Shown here piece after piece: positions 34,515 through 42,768 of a DNA stretch of 64,000 bases. This DNA is from JADZAI01 sp047602465 (GTDB taxonomy: Bacteria > Pseudomonadota > Alphaproteobacteria > Micropepsales > Micropepsaceae), in NCBI GenBank assembly GCA_047602465.1, contig JASGHF010000002.1:1-64000 (forward strand), given 5' to 3'. A model generated the notes under the pieces. It was not told where the DNA came from. It saw nothing but the letters and a program-made list of their open reading frames with translations, and did not search any database. The position numbers and the translations under genes are program-made. Every line of letters starts with the position of its first letter. Within the stretch, counting starts at the first letter, position 1.

Positions 34515-35521
34515 AACTCGCCACCCTGCGCGATGGCACCCGTGACGGCCGCCTCGCCGTCGTCTCCCGCGATCTCACCCGCGCCGCCTACGCAGACGGC
34601 ATCGCGAAAACGCTCCAGGCGGCGCTCGACGACTGGGACGACCTTGCCCCTCGCCTCGCCGCTCTCAATGGGGCGGTTAACGGCGGCAGCATCCAGACCT
34701 TCCCGTTCGACCAGGCCAATGCGCTTGCGCCCCTGCCGCGCGCCTATCAGTGGGCCGACGGCTCGGCCTATGTGAACCACGTCGCGCTGGTGCGTAAGGC
34801 GCGCAACGCCGAAATGCCCGACAGCTTCTGGACCGACCCGCTGATGTATCAGGGCGGTTCCGACATCATGCTCGCCCCCAACGAAAACATCCCGCTCGCC
34901 GATCCCGCCCACGGCCTCGACTGCGAGGCCGAGGTCGCCGTCATCACCGGCGATGTGCCGCTGGGCGCCAGCGAGGCCGAGGCCGAGGCCGCCATCAAGC
35001 TCGTCGTCATCCTCAACGACGTGTCGCTTCGCAATCTCATCCCGAACGAACTCGCCAAGGGCTTCGGCTTCTTCCAGTCCAAGCCCTCCACCGCCTTCGC
35101 CCCCATCGCCGTCACGCCGCGCGATCTGGGCGACGCGTGGCGCGAAGGCCGCCTGCACGGCGCGCTCAGCGTCGCCCTCAATGATGTTCCCTTCGGCAAG
35201 GCCGACGCCGGCGTCGACATGACCTTCAACTTCCCGCGCCTCATCGCGCACGCCGCGCGCACCCGCGCGCTCGGTGCGGGCGCGATCATCGGCTCCGGCA
35301 CCGTCTCCAATCGCGGCGCGAATGGCGACGAGGGCAAGCCGATCGCCGATGGCGGCGTCGGCTATTCCTGCATCGCCGAACTGCGCGCCGTCGAAACCAT
35401 CCGTCAGGGCAAACCCCAGACGCCCTTCATGAAGCCGGGCGATCGCGTTCGCATCGAAATGCACGACGAGACCGGCCATTCCATTTTCGGCGCCATCGAC
35501 CAGCAGGTCGTCGCCGTATGA
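34511..35521 (+). CDS. fahA: Fumarylacetoacetate hydrolase
   Basis: A 336-residue FAH enzyme cleaving fumarylacetoacetate to fumarate and acetoacetate, the last step of tyrosine catabolism. Visible family regions are GLDCEAEVAVITGD (metal-binding Glu residues), VILNDVSLRNLIP (Asp) and GFGFFQSKPSTAFAP, then IIGSGTVSNRG and GDRVRIEM at the end. Its start overlaps the cupin stop and its stop overlaps the next gene (ATGA). The isomerase maiA that feeds it is at 63.2 kb, with hppD. Confidence 0.93.
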   Translation: MKLATLRDGTRDGRLAVVSRDLTRAAYADGIAKTLQAALDDWDDLAPRLAALNGAVNGGSIQTFPFDQANALAPLPRAYQWADGSAYVNHVALVRKARNAEMPDSFWTDPLMYQGGSDIMLAPNENIPLADPAHGLDCEAEVAVITGDVPLGASEAEAEAAIKLVVILNDVSLRNLIPNELAKGFGFFQSKPSTAFAPIAVTPRDLGDAWREGRLHGALSVALNDVPFGKADAGVDMTFNFPRLIAHAARTRALGAGAIIGSGTVSNRGANGDEGKPIADGGVGYSCIAELRAVETIRQGKPQTPFMKPGDRVRIEMHDETGHSIFGAIDQQVVAV

Positions 35522-36312
35522 AGCTGCGCCTCGCCGCCGCCTGCGCCGCCGCGCTGCTCGCTGCCGCCTGCCAGACAGCCAGCGCACCCGGCCCTGTCCT
35601 CGCCGCGCCCATGGCCGCAGCGCCGCCAGAGCTGCGCATCACCGTGCCCGATGGCCCAGGCCCATATCCTGCCGTGCTTCTCGTGCCGGACTGCACGGCT
35701 CCACTGGCGTCGTCACGCGCGGCCCTGTTCACGCGCTACGCCGAACAGCTGAAGGCCGAAGGCTTCGCCGCCGGTATCGTCTCATGGCGCGGCGCGGCCG
35801 AGGGCGATCCCGCCTGCCTGCAGATGGCGCCGCCGCGCGAGATCGCCGAATGGATCGCACGAAGCGCCGCCCGGCTCGCCGAACAGCCGGGCGTCGATCC
35901 GCGCCGGCTGCACATTGTCGGCTGGGGGCGTGGCGGGCGCGGCGTGCTGGAGGCCGTCATGGCGAAATCACGCCTGCCCGGTCTTGTCTCCGCCGTCGCC
36001 GTCTATCCTGATTGCCCCGCACCGCAGGTCTGGTCCAGCGAGGTGACATTGTTTCTCGCGCTCGCCGAGCACGACACAGCCAACCCGCCAGCGGCTTGCC
36101 GTGCCTGGGCCGAAAAATCCGATGGCCCCGGCCCTGTTGCGATCACGCGCTACACCGGCGTCGCCCACGGCTTCGACGTCAACGAGGCCGCCGACCCCGC
36201 CTTCGCCGCCTGGATGACCGGCACGCCGCTCACCTATGACGCGCCAACCGCCTGGCAGTTCTGGCTCGACCTCCTGAAATTCCTCCGTCTCAAGATCGAC
36301 GCGGGCGCTTAG
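35518..36312 (+). CDS. Dienelactone-hydrolase-like lipoprotein lacking the nucleophile
   Basis: A 264-residue alpha/beta-hydrolase-fold protein with a lipoprotein signal (LLAAACQTAS, Cys near residue 18). The fold is visible from PYPAVLLVPDCTAPLASSRA through ARRLHIVG-type beta strand to VAHGFDVNEAA (His position). The nucleophile elbow, normally G-x-(C/S)-x-G-G, reads GWGRGGRG: a Gly stands where Cys or Ser is expected. The enzyme may be inactive or serve as a binding protein. It is coupled to fahA by ATGA. Confidence 0.8.
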   Translation: MKLRLAAACAAALLAAACQTASAPGPVLAAPMAAAPPELRITVPDGPGPYPAVLLVPDCTAPLASSRAALFTRYAEQLKAEGFAAGIVSWRGAAEGDPACLQMAPPREIAEWIARSAARLAEQPGVDPRRLHIVGWGRGGRGVLEAVMAKSRLPGLVSAVAVYPDCPAPQVWSSEVTLFLALAEHDTANPPAACRAWAEKSDGPGPVAITRYTGVAHGFDVNEAADPAFAAWMTGTPLTYDAPTAWQFWLDLLKFLRLKIDAGA

Positions 36313-36327
36313 TTCTGCGCCTCAGCT

Positions 36328-36687
36328 TCAGGACACCCTCCGGTCGCCGCACGACCAGCAGGTGAACACGATCTGCGACTTTCTGGCCGCGCCCTGTGTG
36401 AAGCCCCAGAGGCCCAGCGACATGACACCGACCAGAATCCGCCCAATGCCGATCCCCTCTCCCCGGCTGACCTCAATCCCCGCAGAACCACAGCGCATAC
36501 AGCGCAAATCCTCTTCCTCGCAGAGCTGTTCAGGCTGCCCGGGCAGGTCGGCAGGCGCTCCAGCGTTCTCAACTTCGTCTTGAGCCGAGCGTCGTGGCGC
36601 GTCTTTCGGCTTGGTGCGCCGGCAGGACGAGCATGTCCATCCTGCCGACCACGCATCGCAAGCAGTGCAAAGGACTTCCACGTTCAC
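36328..36687 (-). CDS. Zinc-ribbon protein with one membrane segment
   Basis: A 119-residue protein of unknown function. Three CxxC pairs stand out: CTACDAWSAGWTCSSC at the N-terminus (a full ribbon), CMRC near residue 64 and CWSC near the end; the last two may form a second ribbon across the hydrophobic segment (GIGIGRILVGVMSLGLWGF). GTG start. No operon partner; it lies between the convergent esterase-like gene and the OmpA-like gene. Confidence 0.7.
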   Translation of the reverse strand: MNVEVLCTACDAWSAGWTCSSCRRTKPKDAPRRSAQDEVENAGAPADLPGQPEQLCEEEDLRCMRCGSAGIEVSRGEGIGIGRILVGVMSLGLWGFTQGAARKSQIVFTCWSCGDRRVS

Positions 36688-36709
36688 AGTCGCGCTATAG
36701 TCCGCCGCC

Positions 36710-37684
36710 TCAATTCATCCCCACCAGCTCAACCCGGCGGTTCAGCGCACGGTTCTCGTCGCTGTCATTCGGCGCCGCCGGCTCGGTCAGTCCCTTGCCT
36801 TCCGATTTCAATCGCGCCGCGTCGATGGCGAACCTGTCTTCCAGCGCCTGCACCACGCGCGCCGCGCGGCGGCCCGACAGGTCGAGATTATACTCGGCCG
36901 AACCCTGATCGTCGGTATGGCCGAGGATCAGCAGGTTCAGCTCCGGGTGCTTCACCATCAGCTTGTTGATCTCGATCAGCGTCGGGTCCGCTTCCGGCTT
37001 CAGCGTATCCTTGTCGGTGTCGAAGCTCAGCGTGTACAGGCTCACCCGCCCGTCGCGCTTCAGCGCCTCCATCATCTCGTCGGCCGACTTCACGACGATC
37101 TTGCCGGTCTCCATCTCCTTGGTCTTCACGACCTGGACCCAGCCCACGGCCTGTCCCTTGTTCTCGCCGATGATGATCATCGCATACAGCGCGCCGTCAT
37201 CCTCGCGCTTCACCTGGAAGGTGTAGCGTGCGTGATCCCAATAGGCGCCCGAATTGCCCGGACGATGATCGAACAATACGCCCAGCTGATAGGGCAGATC
37301 GTCGTGGTCGCCGGTGAAGCACTCGCCGTCCTTGCACTCATAGATCGGCTCGAAGCCCTTCTCCTTCAGCGAGATCTGATAGTTGCGATAGATCTCCAGC
37401 GACGAGCGCCCCGCCGGCATCACGTAGCGGATCGACCAGACCTCGCCCTCCATGAGCTGCCATTCCGCGCCGCTCCTGTCGGTCTCGTTGTTCGGAACCT
37501 TCGAGGTCCAGTCGTTCGCGTCCTTCAGCGCATAGGCCTCGTCGAAATCGCTGTGCTTGTACTCGTCGATGAACGATCCCTCATAGCGGCCGACCAGCGG
37601 ATGGTCCTCGCTGTCGGGAACGTCCTCCGCCAGAGCAGGCGCCAGAAACATCGCGGCCAGTGCCGCAGCGAGGGCGTATCGCAT
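36710..37684 (-). CDS. OmpA-family outer-membrane protein
   Basis: A 324-residue exported protein (signal MRYALAAALAAMFLAPALA). The first 200 residues form a DUF4892-like domain, and the C-terminal 110 residues are an OmpA peptidoglycan-binding domain: LILGHTDDQGSAEYNLDLSG and RRAARVVQAL, with the closing NRALNRRVEL. It anchors an outer-membrane lipid or protein patch to the wall. No regulatory feature is evident upstream. Confidence 0.9.
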   Translation of the reverse strand: MRYALAAALAAMFLAPALAEDVPDSEDHPLVGRYEGSFIDEYKHSDFDEAYALKDANDWTSKVPNNETDRSGAEWQLMEGEVWSIRYVMPAGRSSLEIYRNYQISLKEKGFEPIYECKDGECFTGDHDDLPYQLGVLFDHRPGNSGAYWDHARYTFQVKREDDGALYAMIIIGENKGQAVGWVQVVKTKEMETGKIVVKSADEMMEALKRDGRVSLYTLSFDTDKDTLKPEADPTLIEINKLMVKHPELNLLILGHTDDQGSAEYNLDLSGRRAARVVQALEDRFAIDAARLKSEGKGLTEPAAPNDSDENRALNRRVELVGMN

Positions 37685-37769
37685 CGCGTCGTCTCCCAGG
37701 TGTTGCGGCGAGCCTAGCCCGCGTTCACCGGGATTCCCAAGCCGCGAAGGCGATGGAACTTCTGCCCCT

Positions 37770-38565
37770 CTACGCCGTCTTCTGCGGCATCGCCCGCGTC
37801 AGCCAGAATGTCGCACCGACCGCCAGCGCGACCACGCCGAAGCGCAGGACATTGCCGGTTACGCCGCCGATCGCCGTCTCGCCCAGATCGAACACCAGCC
37901 ACTGCATGTTCATGCCGATATGCAGAAGGATGGGCGGCCACAGGCTGAAGCCCCAGCGCACGTACAACCAGCCGAACAGCACCGCGCCGAACGCCGTGAT
38001 GCCCACCACCGCCGCCGTCTCGCCAAGGCTCTCGCCCTGCCAGATATGGGCGAGGCCGAAAAACACGGCCGGCCACAGACACGCCGCCAGCCAGTTCCAG
38101 CCGCACCACCGGATCAGCACGCCGACCGCCAGCCCGCGATACAGCACCTCTTCCACCACCGGCGCGCCCACCGCCTGCCAGGCGATATCCGCGCCCGAAA
38201 CGCCGTCGGCCGGCGCCGTCGAGAATCAGACAGGCCGTCACCGCCGGCGCGAACACGATGGCCGTCCACAGCAACGGCCGCATCACCGGCGCAGCCAGCC
38301 CCGTCAGCGACAACGCCGCCAGCGGACCCCGCCCCGCCGCCGCCGACACCAGCGCCAGCATCACCACCACATCGGCCAGCGACACGACGACCGATCGCAG
38401 ATACGGCACGCCGAACAGCATTCCCGGCGCGAACACCAGCTTCGCGGCATCGCCGCTCACCGTCGACCAGGCGAGCCCCAGCGATACCGCTACGGCGATG
38501 ATGGCCGCACGGCTCGCCGCAGGCCGGGCATGAACAGGCAGGGTCTCGGTCAATGTGTCGCTCAT
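37770..38565 (-). pseudogene. CPBP-family (CAAX-like) membrane protease, frameshifted
   Basis: The gene starts at 38565 (MSDTLTETLPVHARPAASRA) and reads well through several hydrophobic segments to ACLILDGA. The frame then breaks; the other frame resumes at ADGVSGADIAWQAVGAPVVE with EEVLYRG (the EExxxR motif of CPBP proteases), FFGLAHIWQGE and HIGMNMQWLV (second and third motifs) and ends at 37770. Removing one base near 38205-38217 (GCCGGCC) restores one protein of about 264 residues. Everything else is intact, so a recent mutation or a read error is likely. Confidence 0.82.
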
Positions 38566-38613
38566 TGCGCCGCCATAGCTGGATTTATCCTGCCAGCCTT
38601 GAAAGAAACGGAC

Positions 38614-39456
38614 ATGGGCGAAATTCCCGCGATCCGCAGCATCCCCCCGCCATACGCGCTCACGCGCTTCGTCGAGGCCTTCGTCCACCGCCGCGAGGCC
38701 GCCCCGCCTCACGTCGTCCGTCTCCTCCCCGAACCGCGCGCCACCATCCAGATCACACGCGGCGCATCCTACTGGCTGCGCGAACAAGGCCCGGCCGAAC
38801 CGTGGCGCGAACTCCCCCGCATCGGCCTCTGGGGTCCGCGCCATCGCTGGGCCTATGGCTATGCCGCCGGAACGCTCGACACGCTTGGCTTCGGCCTCAC
38901 GCCGGAGGCCTTCCACGCCCTCACCGGACGCGCCGTCCCCGCGTTCATCGACACCGTCACGCCTCTGGCAGACATCGCCCCTGCCCTCGCCGCCGCGCTC
39001 GATACGACCGCCGCCGAACCGTTCGACACCTGGCGCGCACGCGCCCTTGAACCGCTCCGCACCATTTTCGCCGCGCTGCCGGAAACGACGCCCTTCGATC
39101 CCGGCCTCGCCCTCCTCGCCACCGGCGAAGGCGATGTGGTTACCCGGGCCGCCGAAGCCACCGGCCTTTCCGAACGACAATACCGCCGCCGCTTTCGGGA
39201 TCTGTGCGGGGTCGGCCCCAAGACCTATCAGCGCGCCCTCCGCGTCGACCGCATGCTGCGTCAGCTGCACCAGCGCCCATGGGAAACCGACGCCTATGCC
39301 GACACGCCGCTCCCCTTCTCGGACCAGCCCCACGCCATCCGCGAATTCCGCGCCCTCACCGGCCTCACGCCCACCGCCTATGTCGCGGCCAAGCGCAGCG
39401 GCGACGCCACGCTCCGCTCCGTCGTCATGCCGGATATCGATCCGCCGCTTGTGTGA
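38614..39456 (+). CDS. AraC-family transcriptional regulator
   Basis: A 280-residue regulator with an N-terminal DUF6597-like sensor part (PPHVVRLLPEPRATIQITRG) and a C-terminal AraC-type DNA-binding domain (about 170-265) with VTRAAEATGLSERQYRRRFR and FSDQPHAIREFRALTGLTPT. The second HTH helix is typical. It is divergent from the CPBP gene and convergent with the nitronate monooxygenase. Target and inducer unknown. Confidence 0.88.
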   Translation: MGEIPAIRSIPPPYALTRFVEAFVHRREAAPPHVVRLLPEPRATIQITRGASYWLREQGPAEPWRELPRIGLWGPRHRWAYGYAAGTLDTLGFGLTPEAFHALTGRAVPAFIDTVTPLADIAPALAAALDTTAAEPFDTWRARALEPLRTIFAALPETTPFDPGLALLATGEGDVVTRAAEATGLSERQYRRRFRDLCGVGPKTYQRALRVDRMLRQLHQRPWETDAYADTPLPFSDQPHAIREFRALTGLTPTAYVAAKRSGDATLRSVVMPDIDPPLV

Positions 39457-40518
39457 TCAGGGCAGCAGCGCAGACGCCGCATCCCACCAGCGCCGCGTCA
39501 ACGCGCCGGCGTTCTCCGCCCGCGCCAGCGCCGCGCTCTGCCCCGCCCAGGCCTGCATCCCGTTGAGGTCGCCCGACTTCGCCGCCGCCCCGCGCATCGC
39601 CGCCGTCAGCCCCCGCTGCACCGGATAGGCCGCAGGCCGCGGCGCATCCCCCGCCTGCATCGCCCGCACATACGCCGTCGCGATCCCACGCCCCAGCCGC
39701 CCGCTGAACGCCCGCGTCGCCGCCGTCTCCTCCGGCTCCAGCAGCGCCAGCCGGCCGGCCCAAGCGGCGGGCAGCGCCACCTCCGGGCATCGCAGATATC
39801 CCGTGCCGATCTGCACCGCGCTCGCGCCCAGCGTCAGCGCCGCCGCGATCCCGCGCCCGTCGCCGATCCCGCCCGCCGCGATCACCGGCACGCTCAAGCC
39901 ATCGGCTAGACGCGGCACCAGCGCCACCAGTCCCACGCTCTGCCGCTCCGCCTCGGCCGCATCGAAAGCCCCGCGATGCCCGCCGGCCTCGAAGCTCTGC
40001 GCGATCACCGCATCCGCGCCCGCCGCTTCCGCCGCTCGCGCCTCGGTCAGCGTCGTCGCGGTCGCGAACCACGCGATCCCCGCCGCCTTGAACTGGCGCA
40101 CCCGCGCGTGCGCGAACACCCCCATGATCGACGACACCGCGCGCGGCCGCGCTTTCAGCACCGCCTCGCACTGCGCCTCGAAATCGACAAGCGGCGTGTC
40201 GCCCGCCCCCGCCGCGACCTCCGGCCCCCACGCATTCAGGAAAGCCGCCATCCGCGCCTCGGCCGCCGCATCGCGCGCAGGCGGCGGATCGGGCGTCCAC
40301 AGATTGATCTGAAAGGGGCCATGCCCGCGCGCCGCATCGGCCCACGCGACAATCTCATCCGGCGACATCATCAGCGCGCCAAGCCCGCCCATGCCGCCGG
40401 CCTGCATCACGTTCGCCGCCAGCGCGTCCTGCTTCAGCCCCGCCATCGGCGCCTGCAGCACCGGCACGCGCAATCCATATGCAGCCGAGAACGCCTCCGC
40501 CCGCGCCCGGGCGGACAT
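39457..40518 (-). CDS. Nitronate monooxygenase family flavoprotein
   Basis: A 353-residue FMN-dependent TIM-barrel protein. PVLQAPMAGLKQDALAANVM at the start, GADAVIAQSFEAGGHRGAFD in the middle (the GGHRG/FMN phosphate region) and VIAAGGIGDGRGIAAALTLG near 210-230 are the family fingerprint. Known members oxidise alkyl nitronates such as propionate-3-nitronate. The start overlaps the stop of the ThDP enzyme (TGATG), so it is the last gene of the leftward operon. Confidence 0.92.
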   Translation of the reverse strand: MSARARAEAFSAAYGLRVPVLQAPMAGLKQDALAANVMQAGGMGGLGALMMSPDEIVAWADAARGHGPFQINLWTPDPPPARDAAAEARMAAFLNAWGPEVAAGAGDTPLVDFEAQCEAVLKARPRAVSSIMGVFAHARVRQFKAAGIAWFATATTLTEARAAEAAGADAVIAQSFEAGGHRGAFDAAEAERQSVGLVALVPRLADGLSVPVIAAGGIGDGRGIAAALTLGASAVQIGTGYLRCPEVALPAAWAGRLALLEPEETAATRAFSGRLGRGIATAYVRAMQAGDAPRPAAYPVQRGLTAAMRGAAAKSGDLNGMQAWAGQSAALARAENAGALTRRWWDAASALLP

Positions 40519-42072
40519 CAGATCGCCGCTTCGATCAGGAACGGCCCGCGCGTCTTCATCGCCGCCGCGAACACCGCCTCGAACGCCTCCGCCGTATCCA
40601 CCCGCACGCCGTCGACCCCCATGCCCTTCGCCAGTTCGACAAAGCCGATCTCCGGATTGGTCAGGTCATACATCGCCAGCGTCTTCGGCCCCGGGTTCTG
40701 CGCGCCGGTCCGCATCATCTCGACCTTCAGGATCGCATATGACCGGTTCGCGAAGATCACCACGCAGAGATCGAGATTCTCCCGCGCCGCCGTCCACAGC
40801 GACTGGATCGTGTACATCGCGCTCCCGTCGCCCTCCAGGCACACGGTCTTGGCGTGCGGACACGCCGTCGCCGCTCCGACGGCGACGGGAAGCCCCTGCC
40901 CGATCGACCCGCCCGTCAGCTGCAGCCAGTCATGCGGCGCAGCGCCGCCCGTCGCGATGAACGCAGGCCCGCTCGACGTCGCGCCTTCATCGGAAACGAT
41001 CGCCCCTTCCGGCAGATGCCGCGCGACGATGGCCCCCGCCTTCGCCGCATCCAGCCTTCCCGAAGGCGCATCCGGCACGCCCGCCCGCACCACATAGGCG
41101 TCCTTCGCGCCCACCGCCTCGGCCAGCGCACGCAAGCCCGCCAGCGCATCCTCATCCGACCGCGCCAGCGTCACCACCTCCGCGCCCTCCGGCGTCAGCG
41201 CGCCGCGCCGCCCCGGATAGGCGAAGAACGCCACCGGCGGCTTGGTCGATACCAGCACCAGATGGCCGACGCCCTTCAGCTCCTCCTCGACCGCCTCCGC
41301 GAAATAGGGCAGCCGCCGCACCATCGGACGTCCCGCCCCGCGCTGCATCCGCCCCACGAACGTGTCGCAATAAAGCCGCGCGCCGGTCTTCATCGCGATG
41401 GCGGCCGCCAGAATCCAGCCCCTCGCCCGTCAGCACCGGATCGGACAGCAGCAAGGCCGAGGCCTCGCCGAATCCCAGCGCCGCCTTCGCCGCCGCGATC
41501 GCGCCCTCTTCGGGAACAGGCGCCGGACGCACCGCAACCGGGGCCGCCGGCCCCTTCGACGGCGACCACGCCGTATCCGCCGGCAGGATCAGCGTGGCGA
41601 TCCCCGCCGCCGCTTCCTGTGAAACCGCCACGGCTTCCGCCGCCGCCTCTCCCACCGCATCCGCCGTGTCGGCCGACTTGATCCATTTGGAGACCGGCCG
41701 CGCGAACCCCGCCAGATCGCTCGCCAGCGGCGCATCCAGCGTCCGGTGCGACACCGCATGATCGCCGACGATATTGACGATGGGCGAACGCGCGCGGCGC
41801 GCGTTGTGCAAATTCGCCAACCCGTTCGCCAGGCCCGGCCCCAGATGCAGCAGCGTGCAGGCCGGCTTGCCCGCCATGCGCGCATAGCCGTCCGCCGCGC
41901 CGGTCGCCACGCCCTCGAACAGGCACAGCGACGCTTTCAGCGTCGCCGCCCGCCCGATGGCCGCCACCGCGTGCATCTCCGACGTGCCGGGATTGGTGAA
42001 GCACTGCGTCACGCCGCAGTCCTCCAGCGTCTTCACGAGAGCTTCAGCGCCCGTCATGGCGATTTCGCTCAT
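40518..42072 (-). pseudogene. Acetolactate-synthase-type ThDP enzyme, frameshifted
   Basis: A thiamine-diphosphate enzyme of the acetolactate synthase/benzoylformate decarboxylase superfamily. The first frame (from 42072) has the PYR domain with CLFEGVATGAADGYARMAG (catalytic Glu region) and a middle domain, and breaks after LTGEG. The other frame resumes as ILAAAIAMKTGARLYCDTFV and carries the ThDP domain with VCLEGDGSAMYTIQSLW (GDG motif) and ANRSYAILKVEMM. Removing one base near 41415 (CTGGATTCTGG) joins them into about 516 residues. Substrate unknown. Confidence 0.87.
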
Positions 42073-42087
42073 CGTTCGAACTCCGGT

Positions 42088-42768
42088 TCAGGTCGAAAGG
42101 AAGGGTACGAAGATATTCACCAGAACGGCGACGCCGAACAACCCGATCAGCACCCCCGTCACCCGGTTGATGATGACGATCGAACGGTCGCCGATCTGCT
42201 TGTGCGCGAACGAGGTGATCGCCACGATCACCGCCCACCAGGCCGTCGATCCAAGGATGACGCCCGCCACGAACACGCCCGCGCCGATATAGATGGGCGA
42301 CCCTTCGGGCATCAGCCCGGTCACGGTCGCGCCGACGGCGGTGAAGAAGATCAGCGTCGCCGGATTGATCACCGTCAGCCCGAAGGTCGAAAACACGGCG
42401 CTCCACAGCCCCGTGGTCTGCTCCTCCACCTTTTCGCCCTTCTCGGCGATCTTCTGGATCGGCGGGGTCGTCAGCAGCGCATAGACGGCATAGCCGATCA
42501 GGATGGCCGCCCCCACCAGCTCCAGGAACACCCGGTTCTCATGGATCAGCGCGGCGAGGCCCGACAGGCCGAACGCCACCAGCACGGCGAAGAAGCCGTC
42601 GCCGAAGGCCGCGCCGATTCCCGACAGGAACCCGTTCAGCGGCCCGTAATGCAGCGTGCGGCGGATGCAGATGATATTCACCGCCCCGATCGGCGCGGCT
42701 CCGATAAAGCCGAAGCCGAACGCCGTCCCGGCGAGCGCCATCCACGCCCAGATCAGCTCTCCATCCAT
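42088..42768 (-). CDS. LysE-family exporter
   Basis: A 226-residue inner-membrane exporter with six hydrophobic segments. The N-terminal FGFIGAAPIGAVNIICIRRT with GxxPGP-like sequence and the middle TFGLTVINPATLIFFTAVGA (NP in helix 4) are hallmarks of LysE/RhtB-type amino-acid efflux proteins. The ATG overlaps the ligase stop (TGATG), and the ThDP gene follows after 15 bases, so it belongs to the leftward operon. It may export an acid or amino acid linked to the pathway. Confidence 0.9.
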   Translation of the reverse strand: MDGELIWAWMALAGTAFGFGFIGAAPIGAVNIICIRRTLHYGPLNGFLSGIGAAFGDGFFAVLVAFGLSGLAALIHENRVFLELVGAAILIGYAVYALLTTPPIQKIAEKGEKVEEQTTGLWSAVFSTFGLTVINPATLIFFTAVGATVTGLMPEGSPIYIGAGVFVAGVILGSTAWWAVIVAITSFAHKQIGDRSIVIINRVTGVLIGLFGVAVLVNIFVPFLST

